64,000 bases of DNA, from the NCBI RefSeq assembly GCF_009857435.1, contig NZ_WWCK01000002.1, forward strand, positions 620,001-684,000, read 5' to 3'. This document shows positions 25,356-33,755 of the stretch, piece by piece. The DNA comes from Duganella rivi (GTDB lineage Bacteria; Pseudomonadota; Gammaproteobacteria; Burkholderiales; Burkholderiaceae_D). The notes under the pieces were generated by a model. The model did not search any database. It saw only the letters and a list, made by a program, of their open reading frames with translations, and was not told the DNA's origin. The first letter of the stretch is position 1, and every line of letters begins with the position of its first letter. The position numbers were made by a program, and so were the translations under genes.

Positions 25356-28300
25356 GCACGGCCGCCATCTGGCACCGCTGGCGCGCGCCATGGTTGCTGG
25401 CGGCGGCCGGCCTGGTGCTCAGCAGCGCCGCCGCGTTCTACCAGCAAGGACAGAACCAGCGCCTGCTGCAGCAGCGGCTGCAGGTGGCCGGCAACACGGC
25501 GGCCGCCCACATGCAGCAACACCTGGGACGCTACCTCGATGCCTTGCAAGGCTTGCGCGGCGTGGTGCTGACGGCCGGCGCGGCGCACATGGGCCAGTCT
25601 GAACTCAATCTCTACCTGGCCAGCCTGGCGCCCGAACAGGAACTGGGCAGCGCGCGCAGCTTCGGCTTCGTGCGGCGCGTGGCCCGGCACCAGGAAGCCG
25701 CATTCGTGCGCGACCAGCGCAGCCGCCAGCCGGATTTCTATCTGCGTGAATTCAGCCGTCACCAGCAGGACCGCTATGTGGTGCAGGCTTACCGCTCGCT
25801 GGACGGCGGCCAGCCGCTGCTGGGACTGGACCTGGGCTCGGAACAGCTGCGCCGCCACACCGCCGAGCTGGCCATGCACGACGGCGATGCGCGCATGACG
25901 CCGCCGGTGATGCTGTTCGGCAGCGGCGAAGTGCGCCCAGCCTTCCTGCTGGTGCTGCCTGTGTATGCCGGCGGCGCGGTGCCGCCCCGCGCGCTGCGCG
26001 ACGCGGCGCTGCTGGGCTGGACCTACGCCGCGCTGCGCATCGAGAAAGTGGTGCAGGACGTCGGCGCCGAAGCCGGCGGCCTGACTTTCAGCCTGGACGA
26101 CATTACCGAGCGCGTGCCGATCCGGGTGCTGCCGCGTCTCGAACACGCCGAAGCCGATACGCTGCGCGCCAGCACCACACTGGACACCCATGGCCGCCGC
26201 TGGCGGCTGACGGTGCAGGCCGGAGACACTTATGTCTTGCGCCAGCACTTGCCGTCGCCGGGCGTGGTGTTTGCCGCCGGACTGGCGCTGACCGCCGCGC
26301 TGGCGGCGCTGCTGGCCGTGGCCGCCGCCGGGCGCCGCCGCCGCGACGAAGCCCTGGCTGGCCAGGCGCGCCTGGCTGCCATCGTCGACAGTTCAGCCGA
26401 TGCGATTATCGGCAAGGATATGCAGGGCCGCATCACCAGCTGGAACCGCGGCGCTGAACGCCTGTTCGGCCATAGCGCGGCGCAGGCGCTCGGCCATACG
26501 GTCGGCGAATTGCTGGTGCCGGTCCATTTGCAGTACGAGGAACGCGACATCTTGCGCCGGCTGAAGGCGGGCGAGACCGTGCCCGATGTTGAAACCCAGC
26601 GCCTGCACCGCGACGGCCATCTGGTCGATGTGTGGGTGGCGGTGGCGCCGGTACGACACCCGGACGGCAGCGTGATCGGCGCCGCCAAGACGGTGCGCGA
26701 TATTACCGAACGCAAGGCCGCCGAACTGCGCGTGCGCGCCGCCAACGCGCGCCTGGAAGACACGGTGGCCCAGCGCACCGCGCAGCTGCGCGACACCAAC
26801 CTGATGCTGAGCAATGTGCTGGACGCGGCCACCGGCGTGGCCATCATCGCCTGTGCCGTGGACGGCAGCATTACCGTGTTCAACCGCGGCGCCGAGCGCA
26901 TGCTGGGCTACCATGCCGAATCCATGCTGCGGGGCGCGACGCCGATGCGCTTCCATGATCCCGGCGAGGTGGCGGCCTATGCCGCCGAACTGAGCGAACG
27001 GGAAGGGCGGCTGGTCGGTCCATTCGAGGCGCTGGTGCTGGCGGCCGAGCGGGCCGGCGCCGAAACCCGCGAATGGACCTATATCCGGCAGGACGGCAGC
27101 CGCCTGACGGTGTCGCTGATCGTCACCGCCATGTACGGCGCGCAGGGCGAGCTGAGCGGCTACCTCGGGGTGGCGATGGACATCACCCAGCGCCACGAGC
27201 TGCTGTCGTCGCTCGAGCGGGCCAAGGAGGAAGCGCTGGCCGCCAGCGCCGCCAAGTCCAATTTCCTGGCCAATATGAGCCATGAAATCCGCACCCCCCT
27301 GAACGCGGTGCTGGGCATGCTGCAACTGGTGCAGGCCACGCCGCTGGCGCCGCGCCAGCGCGACTGCCTGGCCAAGGCCGGCAGCGCCGCGCGCGCCCTG
27401 CTGCAGCTGCTTAACGACGTGCTCGACTATTCCAAGATCGAGGTGGGCAAACTACAGCTGGACCCGCATCCGTTCGACAGCGATGCCATGCTGCGCGACC
27501 TGGCGGTGGTGCTAGGCGGCAACCAGGGCGGCAAGCCGGTGGAACTGATCTTCGACCTGGATCCGCAGCTGCCGGCGGTGCTGATCGGCGACCGCCTGCG
27601 GCTGCAGCAAATCCTGATCAACCTGGCCGGCAACGCCCTCAAGTTTACCGAGCGCGGCGAAGTGAGCGTGTGCCTGCGCGTGCAGGCCTGCAGCGAAGGT
27701 AGGCTGCGCTTGCGGGTGGCCGTGACCGATACCGGCATCGGCATCAGCCCCGCGCAGCAAGCCGGCATCTTCGACGGCTTCACCCAGGCCGAAGCATCGA
27801 TCTCGCGCCGCTACGGCGGTACCGGGCTGGGACTGGTGATCAGCCGCCGCCTGCTGGGCCTGATGGGCAGCAGCCTGCAGCTCGACAGCACACCGGGCCA
27901 GGGCAGTTGCTTCTGGTTCGAGGTCGATCTGGGCTGCGGCGCGCCGGCGCCGGCGCCGGCCCTGCCGCCGTGCACGCTGCTGATCGCGCACGGCCATGCG
28001 GTAGCCGGCGGCGCCCTGCAGCGCATGGCCTGCGGCCTGGGCTGGACTGCGACCCTGGCTGGCGACGGCCTGGCGGCGTTGCAAGCGCTGTCGCTGCAGC
28101 GCTATGACGCGGTGCTGATGGACCAATCGTTGCACCAGCGCGCCACGCTGGAGCGCCACGCCGCCGCCAGCGCCCAGCCACTGGTGCTGTTGGCGCCGGG
28201 CTGTGCGGCGCCCGCCTCCGGCGAAGTGCTGAGCATGCCGGCCACCCCGCACATGCTGGCGCAAGCGGTGCAGCGCGCGCTCGATGGCCCAGCGGCGCCG

Positions 28301-29269
28301 CCGCAGCTGGAGCCGGCGCCGCGGCGCCTGCAGGGCATGCGCATCCTGCTGGTGGAAGACAATTCGCTTAACCGCGAAGTGGCCGGCGAGCTGCTGGGCA
28401 ACGAAGGCGCGCAGGTGGCACTGGCCGAAAATGGCCGGGAGGGCGTCGATTACCTGCTGGCCGCGACCAGCCTGCCCGACGTGGTGCTGATGGACATGCA
28501 GATGCCGGAAATGGATGGCCTGGAAGCGACGCAGCGCATCCGTGCCGCGCTGGGGCCGGCGCTGCGCATCGTGGCCATGACCGCCAACGCCGGCGACGCC
28601 GACCGCGCCAGTTGCCTGGCGGCCGGCATGGATGACCATGTCGGCAAGCCGATCGACCTCGAACAACTGGTGTGCTGTTTGCTGCGCTCGGCCGCGCCGG
28701 CGCCGGCGCCGGCGGCCGAGAGCAACGAGGCGGCCGCGCTGGTACTGGCGCGCTTTGGCGGCAACGACAAGCTCTACCAGCGCGCGCTGGACGGCTTTGC
28801 CGGCCAAGGCCGCGACCTGGCGGCCCAGGCGGTGGCGGCGCTGCGCAGCGGCGAGCGGGCCGAGGCGGGCGTGGCGCTGCATACCTACAAGGGCCTGGCG
28901 GCCACGCTGGGCGCGCGTGCGCTGGCGGCCGAAGCGGCCGCGCTGGAGCTGGCCGTCAAGCGCGGCGAAACCGACGACGCGCTGCTGGCCCGGACCACGG
29001 CATTGCAGAAGGCCTGCGCCGGCGCCATGCAGCAGCTGCGGGTAGCGTTGGCCGCTGCGGTCAGCGCTACAGCGCCGCCGCCAGCGGTAGCGGTGGCCGT
29101 GCCAGCACAGCCGCCGGACGGGCTGGCGGCGCTGCTGGCCGCGGGCAACCTGCGTGCACTGGAGTGGGTCGAGCAACTGGCCGACAGCGGCGACGCCCAG
29201 TTGCGCGATGTCGCCCAGCGCATACAAGCGCTCGATTTTCCAGCAGCGTTGGCGTTGCTGGAAGAGTAA
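25352..29269 (+). CDS. Large hybrid histidine kinase: CHASE, two PAS, HisKA, HATPase, degenerate REC, REC, Hpt
   Basis: About 1305 residues, starting at the ATG that overlaps the cyclase stop; an in-frame extension to 25160 would run through the GGDEF gene and is rejected. Membrane span near residues 10-28, CHASE-type periplasmic domain (RSFGFVRRVARHQEAAFVRD), second span near 300-325, two PAS domains (residues about 345-460 and 480-625), His644 in [15 protein letters not shown], ATPase (GTGLGLVISRRL), a receiver-like domain without the acidic pair or KP lysine (about 870-975), a complete receiver with Asp1048 (VLMDMQMPEMDG) and Hpt His1177 (ALHTYKGLAATLG). A tail of roughly 90 residues follows. 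Confidence 0.93.
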   Translation: MSTAAIWHRWRAPWLLAAAGLVLSSAAAFYQQGQNQRLLQQRLQVAGNTAAAHMQQHLGRYLDALQGLRGVVLTAGAAHMGQSELNLYLASLAPEQELGSARSFGFVRRVARHQEAAFVRDQRSRQPDFYLREFSRHQQDRYVVQAYRSLDGGQPLLGLDLGSEQLRRHTAELAMHDGDARMTPPVMLFGSGEVRPAFLLVLPVYAGGAVPPRALRDAALLGWTYAALRIEKVVQDVGAEAGGLTFSLDDITERVPIRVLPRLEHAEADTLRASTTLDTHGRRWRLTVQAGDTYVLRQHLPSPGVVFAAGLALTAALAALLAVAAAGRRRRDEALAGQARLAAIVDSSADAIIGKDMQGRITSWNRGAERLFGHSAAQALGHTVGELLVPVHLQYEERDILRRLKAGETVPDVETQRLHRDGHLVDVWVAVAPVRHPDGSVIGAAKTVRDITERKAAELRVRAANARLEDTVAQRTAQLRDTNLMLSNVLDAATGVAIIACAVDGSITVFNRGAERMLGYHAESMLRGATPMRFHDPGEVAAYAAELSEREGRLVGPFEALVLAAERAGAETREWTYIRQDGSRLTVSLIVTAMYGAQGELSGYLGVAMDITQRHELLSSLERAKEEALAASAAKSNFLANMSHEIRTPLNAVLGMLQLVQATPLAPRQRDCLAKAGSAARALLQLLNDVLDYSKIEVGKLQLDPHPFDSDAMLRDLAVVLGGNQGGKPVELIFDLDPQLPAVLIGDRLRLQQILINLAGNALKFTERGEVSVCLRVQACSEGRLRLRVAVTDTGIGISPAQQAGIFDGFTQAEASISRRYGGTGLGLVISRRLLGLMGSSLQLDSTPGQGSCFWFEVDLGCGAPAPAPALPPCTLLIAHGHAVAGGALQRMACGLGWTATLAGDGLAALQALSLQRYDAVLMDQSLHQRATLERHAAASAQPLVLLAPGCAAPASGEVLSMPATPHMLAQAVQRALDGPAAPPQLEPAPRRLQGMRILLVEDNSLNREVAGELLGNEGAQVALAENGREGVDYLLAATSLPDVVLMDMQMPEMDGLEATQRIRAALGPALRIVAMTANAGDADRASCLAAGMDDHVGKPIDLEQLVCCLLRSAAPAPAPAAESNEAAALVLARFGGNDKLYQRALDGFAGQGRDLAAQAVAALRSGERAEAGVALHTYKGLAATLGARALAAEAAALELAVKRGETDDALLARTTALQKACAGAMQQLRVALAAAVSATAPPPAVAVAVPAQPPDGLAALLAAGNLRALEWVEQLADSGDAQLRDVAQRIQALDFPAALALLEE

Positions 29270-29273
29270 GTCA

Positions 29274-29301
29274 CTGCGCCGTGAACCGCAACGGGGCGCA
29301 G
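29274..29301 (+). other. Hairpin between the large kinase gene and the solitary tRNA-Gly
   Basis: CTGCGCCGT (29274-29282) pairs with ACGG and CGCAG (29291-29301) as a 9-bp stem with a 2-nt bulge and 8-nt loop. No T-run follows, so it is not a standard terminator; it may be an RNA processing or Rho-dependent signal. Confidence 0.35.
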
Positions 29302-29330
29302 GCGCTTTGGGAGCTGTTGCGAGACCCTAA

Positions 29331-29406
29331 GCGGGAGTAGCTCAGTTGGTAGAGCGCAACCTTGCCAAGGTTGAGGTCGAGAGTTCGAGACTCTTCTCCC
29401 GCTCCA
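29331..29406 (+). tRNA. tRNA-Gly (GCC), copy 5, solitary
   Basis: Identical to the array copy at 7387, with encoded CCA, but 21.4 kb from the array and on the same strand. It starts 61 nt after the large kinase gene; no -35/-10 pair is evident, so it may depend on readthrough or an unrecognised promoter. Confidence 0.97.
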
Positions 29407-29507
29407 AAATGAAAAAGCGCCACCATGGTGGCTCCCGCCGAGGTACGAGGCAGCCCGCCGAAAATGACAGTACAATGACAACTTATCAAAGTGTAAGAGG
29501 TTGGGCT

Positions 29508-30407
29508 ATGAAGTACGCCGTCGTGGGTTTTTTATTTTTCTGTGTTCTGCATGTGCACTTTCGCGGCAAGGTGCGCCTGCCTTTCATGCGCCAGTTGTTC
29601 GACCACTCGTCGTTCATGGCGCCGATCAACCTGTTCATGCAGCTGTTCTCGCGGGTGCCCGCGCAGCCGTTCCTGGAGGCGGAGCGATGGGATGAGCTAG
29701 CGCCGCTGCAGCAGAACTGGCAAGTCATCCGGGCCGAGGCCGTGAACTTGCTGGCGCTGCAAAAAATCAAGGCTGCCGAGCAAAACAACGACGCCGGCTT
29801 CAATTCCTTCTTTAAGACCGGCTGGAAGCGCTTTTACCTCAAGTGGTACGGTGCGGGCCACCCGTCCGCCGAACGCCTGTGCCCGCAGACGGTGGCGCTG
29901 CTGCGCGGTATCCCGTCGGTGAAAGCGGCGATGTTTGCCGAGTTGCCGCCCGGCGCCAAGCTCAACCCGCACCGCGACCCGTATGCCGGTTCGCTGCGCT
30001 ATCACCTCGGCCTGATGACGCCGAACGACGACCGCTGTTTCATCGAGGTTGACGGGCAGCGCCATAGCTGGCGCGACGGCCAGAGCGTGGTGTTCGACGA
30101 GACCTTTATCCACTGGGCCGTCAACGGCAGCGAGAGCAACCGCGTGATCTTGTTCTGCGATATTGAGCGCCCGATGCGCTTCCGCTGGGCTCAGGCGATC
30201 AACCGCTGGCTGGGGCGCACGCTCATGACGGCCGCCAGTTCGCCCAACGAGACCGGCGACCAGACCGGCGTGATCAGCAAGCTGTTCACCATCTCCTATG
30301 TGATGGGCCAGTACCGGCGGCGCTACAAGGCATGGAACAAGACTGCCTACCAGGTGACCAAGGCCGGCCTGATCATCGGCCTGGCAGCGCTGATTATCTG
30401 GTTATAG
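29508..30407 (+). CDS. lpxO: Lipid A hydroxylase LpxO-like dioxygenase
   Basis: Fe(II)/2-oxoglutarate-dependent aspartyl/asparaginyl-hydroxylase-family enzyme of about 299 residues, the length of Salmonella LpxO, which 2-hydroxylates the secondary acyl chain of lipid A at the inner membrane. Matching features: N-terminal membrane anchor then HVHFRGKVRLPFMRQL, TGWKRFYLKWYG, the metal-binding HRDPYAGSLRYHLGL, and HSWRDGQSVVFDETFIH. A C-terminal membrane segment is present (AGLIIGLAALIIWL). AGAGG stands 7 nt before this ATG; upstream in-frame starts would run into the tRNA gene. Confidence 0.93.
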   Translation: MKYAVVGFLFFCVLHVHFRGKVRLPFMRQLFDHSSFMAPINLFMQLFSRVPAQPFLEAERWDELAPLQQNWQVIRAEAVNLLALQKIKAAEQNNDAGFNSFFKTGWKRFYLKWYGAGHPSAERLCPQTVALLRGIPSVKAAMFAELPPGAKLNPHRDPYAGSLRYHLGLMTPNDDRCFIEVDGQRHSWRDGQSVVFDETFIHWAVNGSESNRVILFCDIERPMRFRWAQAINRWLGRTLMTAASSPNETGDQTGVISKLFTISYVMGQYRRRYKAWNKTAYQVTKAGLIIGLAALIIWL

Positions 30408-30413
30408 CGACGG

Positions 30414-31718
30414 CTACTCGGCCTTGGCCACCGCGCCGGCCCGCATCACGAAGCGCACGCGCTTGAGCTCGGTAATGTCGCGCAGCGGATCGGCGCCGAC
30501 CGCGATCAGGTCGGCGCTCTTGCCGGCCTCCAGCGTGCCGGCCGTGCTGCCGATGCCGAGCAGGGCGGCGGCGTTGACCGTGGCCGCCTGAATGGCTTCC
30601 ATCGGCGTCATGCCGAACTGCACCATCAATTCAAATTCATCGGCATTGCGCCCGTGTTTAGACACGCCGGCGTCGGTGCCGAACGCAATCTTCACGCCCT
30701 TGTCATGCGCCAGCTTGAACGCCTTGCCGGTGATGCCGATGCGCCACTTGATCTTCGCCAGCACGTCCGGCGAATAGGCGTTGGGATCGGCTGCCAGCCG
30801 TTCCTTGTAGCCGTTGATGGTGGACAGGGTTGGCACGTAGTAGGCGCCCGATTGCAGGAACAGTTTCACGCCCTGTTCATCGAGCAGCGTGCCATGTTCG
30901 ATGGAGTCGGCGCCGGCGGCCAGCGCCAGGTTGATGCCGCCGTCGCCGTGCGCGTGCACCGCCACTTTCTTGCCATACAGGTGGGCCGTTTCGATCAGCG
31001 CCTTGGCCTCGTCGTCGAACATCTGCTTGCCTACGCCGGCGCCGACCACGCTGTTCACGCCGCCAGTGGTGGCGATCTTGATCACGTCCACGCCACGGCC
31101 GATCTGCTTGCGCACGGCGCGGCGGCAGCTTTCCACGCCGTCGCACAGGTTGTCGTCGGCGATGTGTTCCTGTACCCAGTCGGCGTAGCCGAGGCGGCCG
31201 TCCATGTGGCCCGCAGTGGCGGAGATCGGCGTGCCGGCGTCGATGATGCGCGGCCCTTGCACCCAGCCCTTGTTGATGGCGTCGCGCAGCGCCAAGGTGA
31301 TGCCTTCGGGGCCGTCGCCCAGGTTGCGCACGCTGGTAAAGCCGGCTTGCAGCGTCTTGTGCGCGTTCATTTCCGCCTCGTAGGCCCAGGCGGCCTGGCT
31401 GGTGGTGACCAGGGCCAGCGCGCCGTCGTTGCCGGCGCGGTCGGAAGTCAGGTGCACGTGGCTGTCGATCAGGCCCGGCAGCACGTAGCGCGTGCGCAGG
31501 TCGATGATGCGCGCTTCGGGATATTTCTCAGATCCGATAAAACCATCGAGCACGGCGCTGATCTTGCCGCCTTCCACCACCAGCGTGGTGGCCGCGCGTG
31601 GCGCCTGGCCCGGTTTATCCAGCACGTGGCCGGCCTGGATCAGCGTGACGGGGGCGGCGTGCGCCAGCAGGGGCAGGGCGGCGAGGGCTACGGCAACAGC
31701 GCGTGCGACTGGATTCAT
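30414..31718 (-). CDS. Exported metal-dependent amidohydrolase
   Basis: Protein of 434 residues with signal peptide MNPVARAVAVALAALPLLAHA. It belongs to the imidazolonepropionase/prolidase-like amidohydrolases: metal-binding HVH in GLIDSHVHLTSD, further histidines in KVAVHAHGDGG and SIEHGTLLDEQG, and the catalytic Asp in FGTDAGVSKHG. The expected reaction is hydrolysis of a C-N bond in a small cyclic or dipeptide-like substrate in the periplasm. Its start overlaps the stop of the upstream transporter by 4 nt, so the two are coupled. Confidence 0.88.
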   Translation of the reverse strand: MNPVARAVAVALAALPLLAHAAPVTLIQAGHVLDKPGQAPRAATTLVVEGGKISAVLDGFIGSEKYPEARIIDLRTRYVLPGLIDSHVHLTSDRAGNDGALALVTTSQAAWAYEAEMNAHKTLQAGFTSVRNLGDGPEGITLALRDAINKGWVQGPRIIDAGTPISATAGHMDGRLGYADWVQEHIADDNLCDGVESCRRAVRKQIGRGVDVIKIATTGGVNSVVGAGVGKQMFDDEAKALIETAHLYGKKVAVHAHGDGGINLALAAGADSIEHGTLLDEQGVKLFLQSGAYYVPTLSTINGYKERLAADPNAYSPDVLAKIKWRIGITGKAFKLAHDKGVKIAFGTDAGVSKHGRNADEFELMVQFGMTPMEAIQAATVNAAALLGIGSTAGTLEAGKSADLIAVGADPLRDITELKRVRFVMRAGAVAKAE

Positions 31719-32929
31719 TGCGGCTCTTTCTTAGAATAAAATAGCCGAGAGCTTACCACGAGGAAAACCACGCCGAGCACGGCATACAGCGTCATGACGG
31801 TGGCCATTACCGACAGCGGGTTGCCGGACAGCAGTCCGATCAATGCACCGGCGCTGGCGCCGGCCAGCATCTGGATCGAGCGCAGCAGGGCGGAGGCGCT
31901 GCCGGCCACCTGGCCGACCGTGGCCAGCGCCTGGTGCGTGGCGTGCGGCATGACGATGCCGGCGCACACATTGCTCAACAGGACGAAGGCCGCGACCACG
32001 GCCACCGAGTGGACGCCGCACAGGGCCGCCACCAGCAGCGCGCCGCATATCAAGGCCGAGGCGATGACAGCGCCGGCCAGCAGCCTGCCCGGGTTCCAGC
32101 GGTGCGCCAGCCTGGCGCCGGCCGCCGCGCCGCTGATGGTGCCGGCGGCCGTCAGCGCGAACAGCGCGCCATAGGCGGCGCTCGATACGCCCAGCATGTC
32201 GATGAACACTGCCGAGGAGCCGGTGATGTAGGCAAACATGGTGCCGAACGAGGCTGCCAGCAGTCCGGCGTGAACCAGATAATGCTTGTTGCGCAATACC
32301 TGGCTGTAGGCCGAGAGGGCGGCGCTGAAGGGATTCTGCGCGTTCGCCTGGGGCGGGCGCGTTTCCTGGTAGCCGAGCGCGCCCAGCACCAGCAGCACCA
32401 GCCCGATCACGCCGAGGCAGCCATAGATCAGGCGCCAACTGCCGAACGCCAGCAGGCCGGCGCCGAGCAAGGGCGCCACCAGCGGCGCCACCGCATTGAC
32501 CAGCGCCACATACGATTGGCGCGACAGCGCGGCATGGCCGGTGAACACGTCGCGCACGATGGCCGCCGGCAGGGCCGCCGCCGCGCCGGCCGCCACGCCT
32601 TGTAACAGGCGGAGCAGCAGCAAGTCGGCGATCTGCCCGGTGCAGGCACAGGCCAGCGACACCAGCGAGAATAAGCCCAGCCCCAGCAGCAGCACCGGCT
32701 TGCGGCCGTAGCGGTCTGACAGCGGGCCGAACAGGATGGGGCCGACCGAGAAGCCGAGCAGGAATACGGTCAGGGTGCGGGTGGCGGCGCCGATGTCGAT
32801 GTGGAAGGCCGCTTCCAGCGCCGGAATGGCGGGCAGGCCCATGTCAATGGCCAGCGGCGGCAGCGCCGACAGCAAGCCAAGCATGACAATGTAAAACGGC
32901 GAATGGGGAGGGATGTATTTCCGTGTCAT
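31715..32929 (-). CDS. MFS multidrug exporter, Bcr/CflA-type
   Basis: Twelve-span major facilitator of 404 residues. The loop 2-3 motif is GPLSDRYGRKPVLLLGL, and MGLPAIPALEAAF in the first span region and RDVFTGHAALSRQSYVAL fit the drug-H+ antiporter family (Bcr/CflA). Co-transcribed with the amidohydrolase and divergent from the IclR gene, with tandem repeats in the gap, so it is probably under IclR control. The substrate is unknown. Confidence 0.88.
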   Translation of the reverse strand: MTRKYIPPHSPFYIVMLGLLSALPPLAIDMGLPAIPALEAAFHIDIGAATRTLTVFLLGFSVGPILFGPLSDRYGRKPVLLLGLGLFSLVSLACACTGQIADLLLLRLLQGVAAGAAAALPAAIVRDVFTGHAALSRQSYVALVNAVAPLVAPLLGAGLLAFGSWRLIYGCLGVIGLVLLVLGALGYQETRPPQANAQNPFSAALSAYSQVLRNKHYLVHAGLLAASFGTMFAYITGSSAVFIDMLGVSSAAYGALFALTAAGTISGAAAGARLAHRWNPGRLLAGAVIASALICGALLVAALCGVHSVAVVAAFVLLSNVCAGIVMPHATHQALATVGQVAGSASALLRSIQMLAGASAGALIGLLSGNPLSVMATVMTLYAVLGVVFLVVSSRLFYSKKEPQ

Positions 32930-32936
32930 AATAATC

Positions 32937-32982
32937 TGTATCGTTAGGCGGTACAGTTAGTGTATCACGATGCGGTACAGTT
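32937..32982. promoter_or_regulatory. Tandem 22-bp operator repeats between the exporter and IclR genes
   Basis: Two 22-bp copies, 32937-32958 and 32961-32982, are in direct orientation with a 24-bp period. Both begin TGTATC and end GCGGTACAGTT; only the central bases differ. Within each copy TGTA and TACA form an imperfect palindrome. They fill the 73-bp gap between the divergent genes, where an autoregulating IclR-type repressor would act on both promoters. Confidence 0.7.
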
Positions 32983-33002
32983 TGCTGAGCATGGAGAAAT
33001 AG

Positions 33003-33755
33003 ATGGAAGGAATACAAGTCATTGCCCGGGCGGCCGCTATCCTGCGCGAGGTCGGCGCCCAGCCCGATGGGCTGAGCCTGGGCAAGCTGGCCAATGCCAC
33101 CGGATTGGCGCGCTCGACCGTGCAGCGCATCGTCGATGCGCTGGAAATGGAACATCTGGTGCAGGCCGGCGCCGGCGGCGTGCGTCCCGGCTGGGGCTTG
33201 CGGCGCTTGGGCGAGTTGCCGGGCTCGGGCATCGCCCAGGAATTGCGCGCCGCCCTGTACCAGCTGTTCGAGGCCACCCATGAAACCATCGACCTGTCGA
33301 CCCTGAGCGGGGGCGAAGTGCTGTTCATGGATCGCTTCCTGTCCGACCAGAAGGAGCGCGCGCTGCCGGCGGTGGGCGCGGTGTATCCGGCTTACACCAT
33401 GGCGAGCGGCAAGGCTTTGCTGTCGGACTTGTCCGGGGAAGAAGTCGCCGGCTTGTACGGCGGCGCGCCGCTGCAACGGCTGACCGAGCACACGGTGGCC
33501 GACCTGGCGGCGCTTACGCAGCAGCTCGATGACATCCGTGCCGGCGGTTTTGCCTATGACCGGGAAGAACACGCGCTGGGCCGAAGTGCGATCGGCTTGC
33601 CGGTCGGCGTGCATCAGGGCGTGCTGCTGGCGATTTCGGTGGTGATGCCGAGCCAGCGTTTCGAGCGCCAGCGCGGCATCGTTGAAGCAGCCTTGCGCAC
33701 CTGCGTCGAGCGCTGCCGCGCGCGCCTGCGCGCCATGGAAGGGCTATCAGGCTGA
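33003..33755 (+). CDS. IclR-family transcriptional regulator
   Basis: Protein of 250 residues with an N-terminal winged helix-turn-helix ([24 protein letters not shown]) and the IclR effector-binding domain (residues about 80-245, with [25 protein letters not shown]). GGAG precedes the ATG. It probably controls the divergent exporter-amidohydrolase pair through the tandem repeats upstream and perhaps the convergent MHS transporter. The 3' end overlaps the MHS gene by 9 nt on the opposite strand. Confidence 0.93.
   Translation: MEGIQVIARAAAILREVGAQPDGLSLGKLANATGLARSTVQRIVDALEMEHLVQAGAGGVRPGWGLRRLGELPGSGIAQELRAALYQLFEATHETIDLSTLSGGEVLFMDRFLSDQKERALPAVGAVYPAYTMASGKALLSDLSGEEVAGLYGGAPLQRLTEHTVADLAALTQQLDDIRAGGFAYDREEHALGRSAIGLPVGVHQGVLLAISVVMPSQRFERQRGIVEAALRTCVERCRARLRAMEGLSG

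Noticed and set aside
7949-29330. A classical integrase-borne genomic island at the tRNA-Gly
   Set aside because: No integrase, transposase or partial tRNA 3'-end repeat as an attachment site was found; the bracketing copies are complete tRNA genes. Only the weaker recombination idea is kept as a finding.
29407-29440. GCCACCATGGTGGC palindrome after the solitary tRNA-Gly as a terminator
   Set aside because: The stem is perfect but short with no T-run after it, unlike the terminator behind the array.
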